A stretch of 64,000 bases of DNA from contig NZ_CP106738.1 in the NCBI RefSeq assembly GCF_025639885.1, positions 3,472,001-3,536,000 of the forward strand. The letters run 5' to 3'. The stretch is from Roseovarius pelagicus. GTDB taxonomy: Bacteria > Pseudomonadota > Alphaproteobacteria > Rhodobacterales > Rhodobacteraceae. The position numbers and the translations under genes were made by a program. Positions 18,189-27,771 of this stretch are shown in pieces (position 1 is the first letter of the stretch; every line of letters begins with the position of its first letter). A model generated the notes under the pieces. That model ran no database searches and had not been told where the DNA came from. It saw only the letters and a program-made list of their open reading frames with translations.

Positions 18189-19130
18189 ATGAGCCGTGCA
18201 TTCATATTTCCGGGGCAGGGTGCCCAAACGATCGGCATGGGCCGCGCATTGGCCGAGGCCTATCCAGCCGCCAAAGCCGTCTTTGACGAGGTCGACGAGG
18301 CATTGGGCGAGGCGCTGTCTGCGTTGATCTGGGAGGGCGCGCAGGACGACCTGACACTGACGCGCAATGCCCAGCCTGCGCTGATGGCCACATCGCTGGC
18401 AGCGTTACGTGCGCTGGAGGCTGAGGGCGTGTCACTGGACGCCGCGCAATTCGTGGCAGGGCATTCGCTGGGCGAATATTCGGCGCTGGCCGCCGCGGGA
18501 TCGCTCAGTATCGCGGATGCGGCGCGGCTCTTGCGCACGCGCGGGGCTGCGATGCAAGAGGCGGTGCCGGTCGGTGTTGGCGCGATGGCAGCCGTGCTGG
18601 GCCTCGATCTGACCGCCGTGCGCGAGGTCGCCGAAGCGGCCGCGGAGGGGCAGATTTGTCAGGCGGCCAACGATAATGATCCCGGGCAGGTGGTCGTCTC
18701 GGGACATGCAGAGGCGGTCGAGCGCGCAACCCATCTGGCCAAAGAACGCGGCGCGAAGCGTGCGATGCTCTTGCCGGTCAGCGCGCCATTTCACTGCGCG
18801 CTGATGGAACCGGCTGCCAAGGTCATGGCAGAGGCTCTGGCACAGGTCGATCTGAATGCGCCAAAGGTGCCGCTGGTCGCCAATGTGCTGGCTCAGGCGG
18901 TCAGCGATCCGGCACAGATCCGGCAGCTACTGATCGATCAGGTCACCGGCTCCGTGCGCTGGCGCGAAAGCGTGATGTTCATGGCAGGCGAAGGCGTGAC
19001 AGAAACATGGGAGATCGGCGCGGGCAAGGCACTGTCGGGCATGGTCCGCCGGATCGAGCGCGAGATGACCGTGCGCAATGTCGGCGCACCCGACGATGTG
19101 CAAGCCGCGGTCGAGGCATTGAACGCATAA
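18189..19130 (+). CDS. fabD: Malonyl-CoA:ACP transacylase
   Basis: The 313-residue enzyme loads malonate from CoA onto acyl carrier protein. It shows FIFPGQGAQTIGMGRALAE, the nucleophile elbow GHSLGEYSAL, the malonate-binding arginine segment (LLRTRGAAMQEAVP) and the catalytic His in SAPFHCALM. Length is normal. It heads a run of fatty-acid genes (fabD, fabG, acpP, hisA-like gene, fabF) on the plus strand. GAGGGGGACAGC just before the ATG provides the ribosome-binding site. Confidence 0.97.
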   Translation: MSRAFIFPGQGAQTIGMGRALAEAYPAAKAVFDEVDEALGEALSALIWEGAQDDLTLTRNAQPALMATSLAALRALEAEGVSLDAAQFVAGHSLGEYSALAAAGSLSIADAARLLRTRGAAMQEAVPVGVGAMAAVLGLDLTAVREVAEAAAEGQICQAANDNDPGQVVVSGHAEAVERATHLAKERGAKRAMLLPVSAPFHCALMEPAAKVMAEALAQVDLNAPKVPLVANVLAQAVSDPAQIRQLLIDQVTGSVRWRESVMFMAGEGVTETWEIGAGKALSGMVRRIEREMTVRNVGAPDDVQAAVEALNA

Positions 19131-19203
19131 ATCAGGTCAATCAGGCGTTTGGTTTTTCCGACGAAAAATCTCAGCCTGCGCAACTGAAATGGAAGGAACG
19201 CAA

Positions 19204-19941
19204 ATGTTCGATTTGACGGGAAAAACAGCGCTGATCACCGGCGCATCGGGCGGTATCGGGGGCGGTATCGCCCGCGCGCTGCACGGTGCAGGTGCCACTG
19301 TCGGCCTCAGCGGGACACGGGTCGACCCGCTGGAGGCACTGGCTGCAGAACTGGGCGACCGCGCACATGTGCTGCCCTGTGATCTGGGGGACGGCGATGC
19401 AGTGGGCGCGCTGCCGAAACAGGCGATTGATGCGATGGGCGGGCTTGATATTCTGGTGAACAACGCGGGTATCACCCGCGATCAGATTTTCATGCGCATG
19501 TCGGATGAGGACTGGCAGACGGTGCTGGATGTGAACCTGACCAGCACCATGCGGCTGTGCCGGGCTGTCATGCGTCCGATGATGAAGGCGCGCTGGGGGC
19601 GGATCGTGAATATCAGCTCGATCGTGGGGGCTACTGGCAATCCTGGGCAGGCCAACTATGCCGCGTCCAAGGCCGGCATGGTGGGGATGACCAAATCCAT
19701 CGCCTACGAGGTGGCCAGTCGCGGCATCACCGCCAACGCAGTCGCACCGGGCTTCATCGCTACAGCGATGACCGACAAGCTGACTGACGAGCAGAAAGAA
19801 AAGATCAACGTGCAGATACCCGCTGCGCGCATGGGAACACCCGAAGAGATCGCGGCGGCGGTGCTCTATCTCGCCAGTGTCGAGGCCGGGTATGTGACCG
19901 GCACTGTGCTGCATGTGAACGGCGGGATGGCGATGCTTTGA
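19204..19941 (+). CDS. fabG: 3-oxoacyl-ACP reductase
   Basis: This 245-residue short-chain dehydrogenase reduces 3-oxoacyl-ACP with NADPH. The nucleotide-binding TGASGGIGGGIARAL, the NNAG motif and the Ser-Tyr-Lys triad (NISSIVG, ANYAASKAGM) are all present. The ATG at 19204 has GGAAGGAA 5 bp before it and is preferred to the in-frame ATG at 19189. It lies 73 bp after fabD, probably co-transcribed. Confidence 0.97.
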   Translation: MFDLTGKTALITGASGGIGGGIARALHGAGATVGLSGTRVDPLEALAAELGDRAHVLPCDLGDGDAVGALPKQAIDAMGGLDILVNNAGITRDQIFMRMSDEDWQTVLDVNLTSTMRLCRAVMRPMMKARWGRIVNISSIVGATGNPGQANYAASKAGMVGMTKSIAYEVASRGITANAVAPGFIATAMTDKLTDEQKEKINVQIPAARMGTPEEIAAAVLYLASVEAGYVTGTVLHVNGGMAML

Positions 19942-20027
19942 TCCGTAGCCGAACGGGGAATCGAAATCCGCTGCCGGGTAGGAGTGCAGACGAGCAAGCG
20001 TAGATCGCTGGGAAAGACGGTAAATCT

Positions 20028-20057
20028 TTGACTTTGTTTGCGCGGTTTTTATTTATT
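20028..20057 (+). promoter_or_regulatory. Candidate acpP promoter
   Basis: The 391-bp gap between fabG and acpP contains TTGACT at 20028 and an AT-rich TTTATT at 20052-20057, 18 bp apart, a plausible sigma-70-type pair. It would give a leader of about 270 nt before acpP. The rest of the gap holds no gene I would defend. Confidence 0.45.
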
Positions 20058-20332
20058 ATATACCGGCGCTTTACATGGTACTTGACGATCCATTCGATGT
20101 GATCCCCTCTTGTATTCTGTGCGCATCTCGCCGATCTTTGAAAGGATTTGCCAAAGCCGCGCCATATGCTATAGGCGGCGCAGATTTGCCGGGGGATAGG
20201 CCAAGCGCCGCTCTGGTGGTCCGGGTCCGGGCCAACACCACCGCCCCTCCGGGGCACGACTTCAAGGCCACTTCCCGTCTCGGGCGGGGGCGATAACGGG
20301 CCTAGGCGCCCAAAGACGATGAGGATTATAAC

Positions 20333-20566
20333 ATGAGCGACATCGCAGACCGCGTGAAGAAAATCGTTGTAGAGCACTTGGGCGTGGAAGAAGACAAAGT
20401 GACTGAGAACGCTTCGTTCATCGACGATCTGGGCGCAGACAGCCTGGACACGGTCGAGCTGGTCATGGCGTTCGAAGAAGAGTTCGGCATCGAGATCCCC
20501 GACGACGCGGCTGAAACCATCCAGACGTTCGGCGATGCGGTGAAGTTCATCAAAGAAGCATCCTGA
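20333..20566 (+). CDS. acpP: Acyl carrier protein
   Basis: The 77-residue acidic four-helix carrier has the phosphopantetheine attachment serine in [19 protein letters not shown], followed by [21 protein letters not shown]. Length and composition are typical. It lies in the fab cluster and carries its own long leader and strong terminator, consistent with the very high expression usual for ACP. Confidence 0.98.
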   Translation: MSDIADRVKKIVVEHLGVEEDKVTENASFIDDLGADSLDTVELVMAFEEEFGIEIPDDAAETIQTFGDAVKFIKEAS

Positions 20567-20592
20567 ACGCTCAGCCCCGCTGAGAGTTTACC

Positions 20593-20624
20593 AAAGACCC
20601 TCGCCAATCGGGCGGGGGTCTTTT
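20593..20624 (+). terminator. Intrinsic terminator after acpP
   Basis: A 13-bp stem (one G-T pair; left arm 20593-20605, right arm 20611-20623) with a 5-nt loop is followed by TTTTC. It lies 27 bp after the acpP stop codon. Confidence 0.88.
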
Positions 20625-20782
20625 CGTTTCTACAGCAGCGGAAAAAGTCCCCGGAAAGCCGCGAACGACGCCGGGGATGCCGATTTGGTGATATCGCTCC
20701 CAGTGTGTAGGATGCAAAGATCGTACTCGCCCCGGCGTGGTGCAGGGGTGCGCAAGCGCGATCAATCGGGGGCAAGCCTGCC

Positions 20783-21526
20783 ATGATTATCTATCCCACT
20801 CTCGAAATTCTGAACGGAAAATGCGTGTCTCTGACTCGTGGTCGTCTTGATGAGCCGATGCTCTGGCATGTGGATCCGATCGAGCGCGCCAAGAGCTTTG
20901 CTGCGGCGGGTGCGGAATGGATGCACCTGACCGACATCAACGGCCTGACGGGGGACAGCCCCAATGCCGAATTATGCGAAGAGATCATTCGCAGCGCCGG
21001 GATTCCGGTGCAATTCGGCGGTGGCTTCCGGACCCGCGATCAGGTCGATAGCTGGATCGACAAAGGCGCCGGGCGCATCGTGATCGGCACCATGGCCACG
21101 CGCGAGCCAGAACTGTTGCGCAATCTAGCGAAAATGCATCCTGATCAGATCGTGCTGGCCGTAGACATCTTTGAGGGCCATGTGATGACCGATGGCTGGC
21201 GTTCGCGCAGCAGCTTTACCCCCGAAACCTATGTGGCGGCCTTTGATGATGCCCCGCTGGCGGGAATCATCGTTACAGACATTGATGCCGATATCGCCGA
21301 TCAGGACGCAAGTCTGGGCGTGATTACCGGCTTGGCCGCTCAGACTCGCCATCCTGTCATTGCGCGCGGCACTGTGCGCGGGATCGACGATGTGGCGCGG
21401 TTGAAATACGTCAAGAATGTCGCAGGCACCCTGATTGGCCGTGCCTTGCTGTCAAGGGATGTGGATCTGGACGAGGCGCTTGCGATGGCTGCGGCTGTCC
21501 AAGAGCCGGTGGCAGAGTTCAAGTAA
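20783..21526 (+). CDS. HisA-like TIM-barrel paralogue within the fatty-acid cluster
   Basis: The 247-residue protein aligns along its whole length with the HisA isomerase family (EWMHLTDINGLTGDSPN, QFGGGFRTRDQVDSWIDKGA, RIVIGTMATRE). Key sites differ. The first catalytic Asp of HisA becomes Glu (YPTLEILNG), the second half of the usual TDIxRDG(T/M)xxGPN loop reads TDIDADIADQDAS, and the second phosphate loop ASGGV becomes ARGTV. It therefore probably does not perform the histidine step. It lies between acpP and fabF, far from any his gene, so a role tied to lipid or cofactor metabolism is possible but unproven. Confidence 0.8.
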   Translation: MIIYPTLEILNGKCVSLTRGRLDEPMLWHVDPIERAKSFAAAGAEWMHLTDINGLTGDSPNAELCEEIIRSAGIPVQFGGGFRTRDQVDSWIDKGAGRIVIGTMATREPELLRNLAKMHPDQIVLAVDIFEGHVMTDGWRSRSSFTPETYVAAFDDAPLAGIIVTDIDADIADQDASLGVITGLAAQTRHPVIARGTVRGIDDVARLKYVKNVAGTLIGRALLSRDVDLDEALAMAAAVQEPVAEFK

Positions 21527-21580
21527 GCCACGGACAAATCTGCGGCAGGGCGCTTTGCCGCCCGCGCGCTTCGGCTTGGT

Positions 21581-21599
21581 CTTGCCCCTGAGGGGCAAG
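21581..21599. other. Hairpin between hisA-like gene and fabF
   Basis: A perfect 8-bp stem (21581-21588 and 21592-21599) with a TGA loop lies in the 229-bp gap. There is no T-run after it, so it may be an mRNA-stability stem or a weak terminator. Confidence 0.4.
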
Positions 21600-21755
21600 C
21601 CGGGGTATGCACTGAGGTCAGCGCGGTTTGCATATGTTCCGAGTATTGGATTCAATGTGGACCGCCTATCGCGCTGAGGGCTGCGGAGCTTTTCCGGGTT
21701 CTTTGAGTCAGGAAAACGCAAGAAGCGTTGAGAAGCAGATTGAGGGGGCAGCATC

Positions 21756-23015
21756 ATGCGCCGCGTCGTAGTAACAGGCCTTGGATTGGTCACACCGCTG
21801 GCCTCCGGCGTCGAAGAAACCTGGGAACGTCTGTTGGCTGGGGAATCCGGTGCCGGGCCTATCACCCGGTTCGATCCCACCAATGTCCTCACCAAATATG
21901 CATGCGAAGTGCCCTATGGCGACGGCACGGAGGGGACGTTCAACCCCGATCAGTTCATGGAGCCGAAAGAGCGCCGCAAGGTTGATGATTTTATCCTCTA
22001 TGGTGTCGCGGCTGCCCAGCAGGCTGTCGAGGATTCAGGCTGGATGCCCGAGGACGAAGAGAGCCGCCTGCGCACTGGCGTGATGATCGGTTCCGGCATT
22101 GGCGGACTGCAATCAATCGAGCAGACCACGCTGACGATCCGGGACAAAGGGGTGCGCCGAGTCTCGCCATTCTTTATCCCCGGCGCGCTGATCAATCTGA
22201 TTTCGGGTCAGGTTGGCATCCGCTACGGCTTCAAGGGGCCGAACCATGCGGTGGTCACGGCCTGTTCCACGGGCGCACATGCCATCGGCGATGCTGCGCG
22301 GCTGATCATGTTCGGTGACGCCGATGTGATGGTCGCGGGCGGGGCAGAGGCGGCGATTTGTGAGATTGGGATCGCCGGGTTCAACGCCTGTAAGGCGCTC
22401 AGCACAAAACGCGCGGACGACCCCAAGGCGGCCAGCCGCCCCTATGACACGGATCGCGACGGGTTTGTGATGGGCGAAGGTGCGGGCATCGTCGTGCTGG
22501 AAGAGTTGGAGCACGCACAGGCCCGCGGCGCCAAGATTTACGCCGAGGTGCTGGGTTATGGCCTGTCGGGCGACGCGTATCACATAACCGCCCCCTCGGA
22601 GGATGGCGATGGCGGTTATCGCGCCATGCAGAGCGCGCTGAAACATGCGGGCGTCGACGCGGCAGATGTAGACTACATCAATGCACATGGCACCTCGACC
22701 ATGGCCGATACGATCGAACTGAAAGCGGTCGAACGGCTGCTGGGTGATGCGGCTGGAAATGCGACGATGAGTTCGACCAAATCCGCGACCGGCCACCTCT
22801 TGGGCGCTGCCGGTGCGATAGAGGGCATCTTTGCCATTCTCGCCATTCGCGATCAGGTTGTGCCGCCTACGATCAATCTGGACAATCCCGCTGTCGAGAC
22901 ACCGATTGATCTGGCCCCCAATGCCAAGCGTGCGCGCAAGGTCGATATCGCCATGTCCAACAGCTTTGGCTTTGGTGGCACCAATGCGAGCCTGTGCATC
23001 GGGAAACTACGATAA
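21756..23015 (+). CDS. fabF: 3-oxoacyl-ACP synthase II (KAS II)
   Basis: The 419-residue condensing enzyme elongates acyl-ACP with malonyl-ACP. The Cys-His-His triad is visible: VVTACSTGAHAIGDA, NAHGTSTMADTIE and KSATGHLLGAAGA, with the C-terminal NSFGFGGTNASL loop. GAGGGGGCAGCATC precedes the ATG. Its stop overlaps the mltG start by one base (TAATG), so the two are translationally coupled. Confidence 0.97.
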   Translation: MRRVVVTGLGLVTPLASGVEETWERLLAGESGAGPITRFDPTNVLTKYACEVPYGDGTEGTFNPDQFMEPKERRKVDDFILYGVAAAQQAVEDSGWMPEDEESRLRTGVMIGSGIGGLQSIEQTTLTIRDKGVRRVSPFFIPGALINLISGQVGIRYGFKGPNHAVVTACSTGAHAIGDAARLIMFGDADVMVAGGAEAAICEIGIAGFNACKALSTKRADDPKAASRPYDTDRDGFVMGEGAGIVVLEELEHAQARGAKIYAEVLGYGLSGDAYHITAPSEDGDGGYRAMQSALKHAGVDAADVDYINAHGTSTMADTIELKAVERLLGDAAGNATMSSTKSATGHLLGAAGAIEGIFAILAIRDQVVPPTINLDNPAVETPIDLAPNAKRARKVDIAMSNSFGFGGTNASLCIGKLR

Positions 23016-24172
23016 TGTGGCGTCATATTGCCTCGAATGCGCTGACATTCCTGGTGGTTCTGGCCTTCCTTCTGGGGGGCGTGATCCTCTGGGGGCAGAA
23101 CACCTATAACGCCGAGGGTCCGTTGGAAGAGCAGATCTGCCTGCGGGTCGAGCGTGGCAGCTCGATGCGGCGCGTCTCGACCAATCTGGCATCGGAACAG
23201 GCCGTGACCAACGCTGCGATTTTTCGTGTCGGCGCGGAATACACGGACAAGAGCGAGGCGCTGAAGGCGGGTAGCTGGTTGATCCCGCAACGCGCCAGCA
23301 TGGCTGAGATTACGGATATCATTACCAAGGGCGGCGCCAGCACCTGCGGCACCGAAGTGGTCTATCGCATCGGTGTGACCAGTTCCGAAGTTGAGGTGCG
23401 AGAGCTTGACCCGGCGACGGGGCGCTATGTGGAAAAGGCAGCCTTTGATCCAAAGCAAGACGCCGCTCCGGCCGAATTTGTTGATGTGCGCGCGGAAAGA
23501 GATACGCGCTACCGCGTGGCGATCGCCGAAGGTGCGACCAGCTGGCAGATCGTCGATGCGCTAAAATCTGTTGACGTCCTGAAAGGCGACCTCGAGGCCA
23601 TTCCACCCGAAGGCAGTCTGGCACCCGACAGCTACGAAGTGCGCCTGGATGACACGCGCGCTTCGATCATCGCCCGCATGCAAGAGGCTCAGGAGGCGCT
23701 GGTCGCAACGGCATGGGAAAATCGCGATCCTGATTTGCCATTGGCCAGCCCCGAAGAAATGTTGATCCTCGCGTCAATCATCGAAAAGGAAACCGGCGTG
23801 GCAGAAGAGCGCGGTCAGGTGGCCTCGGTCTTTGTCAATCGCCTGAACAGAGGGATGCGCCTGCAAACCGACCCGACCGTGATCTATGGCGTCACCGAAG
23901 GTAAGGGGACGCTGGGACGGGGGCTGCGACAGAGCGAACTGCGCCGCGAAACCCCGTGGAACACCTATGTCATTGACGGGTTGCCCGCGACACCCATCGC
24001 CAATCCGGGCCGCGCTAGCATTCAGGCGGCAGTCAGCCCGGCCACGACGGATTTCATATTCTTCGTGGCGGACGGCACTGGTGGCCACGCTTTTGCCGAA
24101 ACGCTGGATGAACACAACGCCAATGTCGCCAAGTGGCGCCAGATCGAAGCAGAGCGCAGCCAGACCGACTAA
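23015..24172 (+). CDS. mltG: Endolytic murein transglycosylase MltG
   Basis: This 385-residue YceG/MltG protein has an N-terminal membrane anchor (ALTFLVVLAFLLGGVILWG), a LysM-like region and the catalytic domain with LILASIIEKETGVAEERGQV, containing the essential Glu, then ASVFVNRLNRGMRLQTDPTV. It cuts nascent glycan strands in the inner-membrane periplasmic face. The start ATG 23015 overlaps the fabF stop. fabF-mltG adjacency is common in alphaproteobacteria. Confidence 0.95.
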   Translation: MWRHIASNALTFLVVLAFLLGGVILWGQNTYNAEGPLEEQICLRVERGSSMRRVSTNLASEQAVTNAAIFRVGAEYTDKSEALKAGSWLIPQRASMAEITDIITKGGASTCGTEVVYRIGVTSSEVEVRELDPATGRYVEKAAFDPKQDAAPAEFVDVRAERDTRYRVAIAEGATSWQIVDALKSVDVLKGDLEAIPPEGSLAPDSYEVRLDDTRASIIARMQEAQEALVATAWENRDPDLPLASPEEMLILASIIEKETGVAEERGQVASVFVNRLNRGMRLQTDPTVIYGVTEGKGTLGRGLRQSELRRETPWNTYVIDGLPATPIANPGRASIQAAVSPATTDFIFFVADGTGGHAFAETLDEHNANVAKWRQIEAERSQTD

Positions 24173-24270
24173 CGACCCTTTTTGTTTGGTGCGCCCCTGC
24201 GGCATGACGGCCCCTTGACCGTACGTCCGCAGGCGGCCATGACCCGGCGAAACAACACAAAGGAAATGGC

Positions 24271-26067
24271 ATGGTACGCAGGGCCGAAAACGGTGCGGAT
24301 CTGCTGGATCGCGAAAAGTCGAAACGCGTCGGCGCGCTGGGCGCGCTACGCCCGTTCATCGCTCCTTACAAATGGTTGGCGGTTGCCGCAGGGCTGGCGC
24401 TGATGCTGACCGCAGGTGTGTCACTGGTCCTGCCACTGGCAGTGCGCCGTGTTATCGACAATTTCAACGCTCAGGATGGCGCGGTTCTCGATCAGTATTT
24501 CATGGCGGCAATGGGCATTGCCGCGTTGCTGGCGGTGGGGACCGGGCTACGCTACGCGCTGGTCTCAAAGCTGGGCGAGCGGGTTGTGGCGGATGTGCGC
24601 AAGGCGGTCTTTGACCGGGTCATCGGCATGAGCCCCGCGTTTTTCGAGCGTACCATGACAGGTGAAGTCCTGAGCCGGATCACCACCGACACCACGCTGA
24701 TTCTGAGTGTTATCGGGTCGTCCATCTCGATCGCGTTGCGCAATCTTCTGATCTTTCTCGGTGGTCTGGTCCTGATGCTGTTCACGGCGGCAAAACTGGC
24801 CGGTATGGTGCTGCTGATCGTCCCGTTGGTGGTGGTTCCGATCCTGACGCTGGGGCGCCGCCTGCGCAAGCTGAGCCGCGAAAATCAGGATTGGATCGCC
24901 GAAAGCTCGGGCACCGCGTCTGAGGCATTGCTGAGCGTGCAGACGGTGCAGGCATTCACCCATGAGGACGCCACGCGTCATAGCTTTGCCGATGTGACCG
25001 AGCGCAGCTATATTGCCGCACGCCAACGCGTGCGTACGCGAGCGATAATGACGGTGATCGTGATTTTTCTGGTATTTGCCGGTGTTGTCGGCGTGCTGTG
25101 GTTCGGCGCAAACGCAGTGCGGGCGGGCGAAATGACAGCCGGAACGCTGGTTCAGTTCGTGATCTATGCCGTCATGGTCGCCAGTTCGGTTGCCGCCCTG
25201 TCGGAAATCTGGGGAGAATTGCAGCGCGCAGCTGGCGCGACTGAGCGGTTGGTCGATCTGCTGAATGCCGAGGACCCGGTCACGGACCCGGATGTACCGG
25301 CGGAACTGCCCGCCAAAATCGCCGGCGCGATCAGCTTTGACAATGTGCAGTTTCACTATCCGTCGCGCCCGGATGCACCGGCGCTGGACGGTTTGACGCT
25401 GGATATCGCGCCGGGAGAGACCATCGCACTGGTCGGTCCATCCGGCGCTGGCAAAACCACCGTCATCCAGCTTATTCAACGGTTCTATGATCCCGAGGCG
25501 GGGCGTGTCACCCTCGACGGCGTCAATCTGCGTGACGTGCGGCGTGATGCATTCCGCCACCACATGGCGCTGGTCCCGCAGGACCCGGTGATCTTTGCCA
25601 CGTCTGCCCGCGAAAACATCCGTTTTGGCCGTTTGGGTGCCACCGATGCAGAGGTCGAAGCCGCTGCGCGCGCCGCTGCCGCGCATGATTTCATCGCAGC
25701 TCTGCCCGACGGCTATGACAGCCCGGTGGGAGAACGGGGTGTGATGCTGTCAGGTGGGCAAAAACAGCGTATCGCGATCGCACGGGCGATTCTGCGCGAT
25801 GCGCCCGTGCTGCTGCTGGACGAGGCCACATCGGCTCTGGATGCCGAGAGCGAACGCGCAGTGCAAAGTGCGGTCGAGGCGCTGGCGCGCGGACGCACCA
25901 CAATCATCGTCGCGCACCGATTGGCCACGGTAAAGAAGGCAGACAGGATCATCGTCATGGAGGACGGTCGCATTGTCGCCACTGGTACACATGACAGCTT
26001 GGTGGCTGAAGGTGGGCTATATGCGCGCTTGGCCAAGCTGCAGTTTACCGATGGGGAGGTTGCCTGA
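24271..26067 (+). CDS. ABC exporter, fused membrane and ATPase domains (MsbA/ABCB-like)
   Basis: The 598-residue half-transporter has six predicted helices in residues 35-310 and a C-terminal nucleotide-binding domain. That domain has Walker A GPSGAGKTTV, the Q-loop LVPQDPVIFA, signature LSGGQKQRIAIARAIL, Walker B PVLLLDEATSALD and a switch His in IIVAHRLATV. It would function as a homodimer exporting a lipid, drug or other hydrophobic substrate. It lies 98 bp after mltG, with a possible separate promoter. The substrate is not predictable from sequence. Confidence 0.93.
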   Translation: MVRRAENGADLLDREKSKRVGALGALRPFIAPYKWLAVAAGLALMLTAGVSLVLPLAVRRVIDNFNAQDGAVLDQYFMAAMGIAALLAVGTGLRYALVSKLGERVVADVRKAVFDRVIGMSPAFFERTMTGEVLSRITTDTTLILSVIGSSISIALRNLLIFLGGLVLMLFTAAKLAGMVLLIVPLVVVPILTLGRRLRKLSRENQDWIAESSGTASEALLSVQTVQAFTHEDATRHSFADVTERSYIAARQRVRTRAIMTVIVIFLVFAGVVGVLWFGANAVRAGEMTAGTLVQFVIYAVMVASSVAALSEIWGELQRAAGATERLVDLLNAEDPVTDPDVPAELPAKIAGAISFDNVQFHYPSRPDAPALDGLTLDIAPGETIALVGPSGAGKTTVIQLIQRFYDPEAGRVTLDGVNLRDVRRDAFRHHMALVPQDPVIFATSARENIRFGRLGATDAEVEAAARAAAAHDFIAALPDGYDSPVGERGVMLSGGQKQRIAIARAILRDAPVLLLDEATSALDAESERAVQSAVEALARGRTTIIVAHRLATVKKADRIIVMEDGRIVATGTHDSLVAEGGLYARLAKLQFTDGEVA

Positions 26068-26137
26068 GCATTTCCCCCTCGACCTTTGTCGCAGCGCCGA
26101 TGATGATGCACCTATTGGCAATCAATTGGAGTGTGAC

Positions 26138-26566
26138 ATGGGACTGTGGAATTTTATCACCGGCTCGGGCAAAAAAGTCGAAGGCAAGGACGGCAAACCC
26201 GATGCTGAGGCGCTGAAGAAAGAAGTCGCGGACCTTGGGCTTGATGCCGAAGGGCTGGATATCGCGGTTGAGGATGGCGTGGTCAAAGTTTCGGGTACGC
26301 CGAAAAGCCAGGAAGCCAAGGAAAAAATCATCATGGCTGTCGGCAATGTTGAAGGTGTGTCGGGCGTCGAAGACAATGCTGGTGGCGCTGACCCGGTGTT
26401 TCACGAGGTTAAAAAGGGTGACACGCTCTGGGCGATTGCAACCGAGACCTTGGGCAACGGCGCGCGCTATACTGAGATTTTCGAAGCCAACAAGCCGATG
26501 CTGAGCGATCCTGACAAGATCTATCCCGGCCAGATGCTGCGCATTCCGCAGGATGCATCGGCCTGA
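26138..26566 (+). CDS. BON-LysM protein (Kbp/YgaU-like)
   Basis: The 142-residue protein has a BON domain (about 25-85: LKKEVADLGLDAEGLDIAVE, VKVSGTPKSQEAKEKIIMAV) and a C-terminal LysM domain (about 90-140: FHEVKKGDTLWAIATETLG, YTEIFEANKPML, YPGQMLRIP). This matches E. coli Kbp, a cytoplasmic potassium-binding protein. No signal peptide is visible. The ATG at 26138 follows TTGGAGTGTGAC. A GC-rich hairpin ends the transcript. Confidence 0.88.
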   Translation: MGLWNFITGSGKKVEGKDGKPDAEALKKEVADLGLDAEGLDIAVEDGVVKVSGTPKSQEAKEKIIMAVGNVEGVSGVEDNAGGADPVFHEVKKGDTLWAIATETLGNGARYTEIFEANKPMLSDPDKIYPGQMLRIPQDASA

Positions 26567-26602
26567 TCCTATTGTGCGCCTGACGGCGCGCTGGATGCTT
26601 TA

Positions 26603-26624
26603 CACCGGCCCTGCGGGGCCGGTG
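26603..26624. other. GC-rich hairpin after the BON-LysM gene
   Basis: A perfect 9-bp stem (26603-26611 and 26616-26624) with a TGCG loop lies 37 bp after the stop codon. It lacks a T-run, so it is a possible weak terminator or 3' stabilising stem. Confidence 0.45.
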
Positions 26625-26794
26625 GGCGCGTGAGGCGGCGTCGCACCCATGCCGCAACTAACGATCACATGGTTTTCGGTGTTCCAAAATTACTCGACCC
26701 GACGGCTCAACGTTTCGAAGGTTGAGTATTTGGGGGTACTGAAAGTCTGTTGTTTGATCTGGACGTCGCGCGTTGCTCGGGTCAGGATGGAAAC

Positions 26795-27679
26795 ATGAAA
26801 GTTGCAACCGCCGCCTATCCGCTGGATCCGCTCAAGAGCTGGTCTGAATATTCCGAGAAGCTCGATGACTGGGTCGGCCGAGCCGCGGGGCAGGGGGCCG
26901 AACTGCTGGTCTTTCCCGAATACGGGGCGATGGAACTATCGATGCTGGCTGGACCAAAGGTCGCCGGTGATCTGGAAGGTTGCCTGCACGCGGTCTCGGA
27001 CCGGATTGCGGATGCCGACGATCTGCATGCCGATCTGGCCAGCAAGTACAAAGTGCACATCCTTGCCGCTTCGGCCCCGGTTTTTGACGACGCGGTGGGC
27101 GAGCGGCCTGCGAACCGCGCGCGGCTGTTTTCGCCGACCGGCGGGCGCGGTGTGCAGGACAAACAGATAATGACCCGATTCGAGCGTGATCCGTGGGACA
27201 TCGCGCCGGGTGGTCCGTTGCAGATATTTGACACCGCGCTGGGCAAACTTGCCGTGTTGATCTGTTACGACAGTGAGTACCCGTTGCTGGGCCGGGCCGT
27301 GTCAGAAGCGGATGTGATTCTGGTCCCGTCCTGCACCGAGGCGTTGGCAGGCTACTGGCGTGTGCGCATCGGGGCGATGGGCCGCGCATTGGAGCAGCAA
27401 TGCGTCAGTGTGATGTCCTCGCTGGTCGGTGATGCGCCGTGGTCGGCTGCCACCGATGAGGGGACCGGTATGGGCGGTGTTTTCGGGCCGCCTGACACAG
27501 GATTTCCCGCGACGGGTGTTCTGGCCGAGGGGGTCCTGAACAACCCCGGCTGGACCTATGCCGAGGTCGATGCCGAGAAGATAGCGCAAGTACGTGCAGA
27601 CGGCATCGTGCTGAACCGAACCCATTGGCAGGAACAGACTGGGCGTGATGCAGCGCCTGTGTTAACACGGCTTGGCTGA
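26795..27679 (+). CDS. Carbon-nitrogen hydrolase (nitrilase superfamily)
   Basis: The 294-residue enzyme carries the full nitrilase triad: Glu42 in VFPEYG, Lys123 in DKQIMTRFE and Cys157 in ICYDSEYPLL. The ATG at 26795 is preferred over the upstream in-frame start at 26750 because MKVATAAYPLD is the normal first strand. These enzymes hydrolyse amides, nitriles or carbamoyl compounds in the cytoplasm. The closest visible type is the aliphatic amidase/omega-amidase-like branch, but the substrate cannot be assigned. It is a single gene with a 92-bp gap before infA. Confidence 0.88.
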   Translation: MKVATAAYPLDPLKSWSEYSEKLDDWVGRAAGQGAELLVFPEYGAMELSMLAGPKVAGDLEGCLHAVSDRIADADDLHADLASKYKVHILAASAPVFDDAVGERPANRARLFSPTGGRGVQDKQIMTRFERDPWDIAPGGPLQIFDTALGKLAVLICYDSEYPLLGRAVSEADVILVPSCTEALAGYWRVRIGAMGRALEQQCVSVMSSLVGDAPWSAATDEGTGMGGVFGPPDTGFPATGVLAEGVLNNPGWTYAEVDAEKIAQVRADGIVLNRTHWQEQTGRDAAPVLTRLG

Positions 27680-27771
27680 CAAATCACTTTAGAGGCTTGA
27701 AAATCCCCGCGAATGGGGCCATTTAATGCCGCATTCCGCAGTTTGGCGGAAAAGTGGATGTAGGAGACCAC

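Noticed and set aside
20075..20296. 73-codon plus-strand frame in the fabG-acpP gap
   Set aside because: No family resemblance or ribosome-binding site. The gap is better explained as the acpP promoter and leader.
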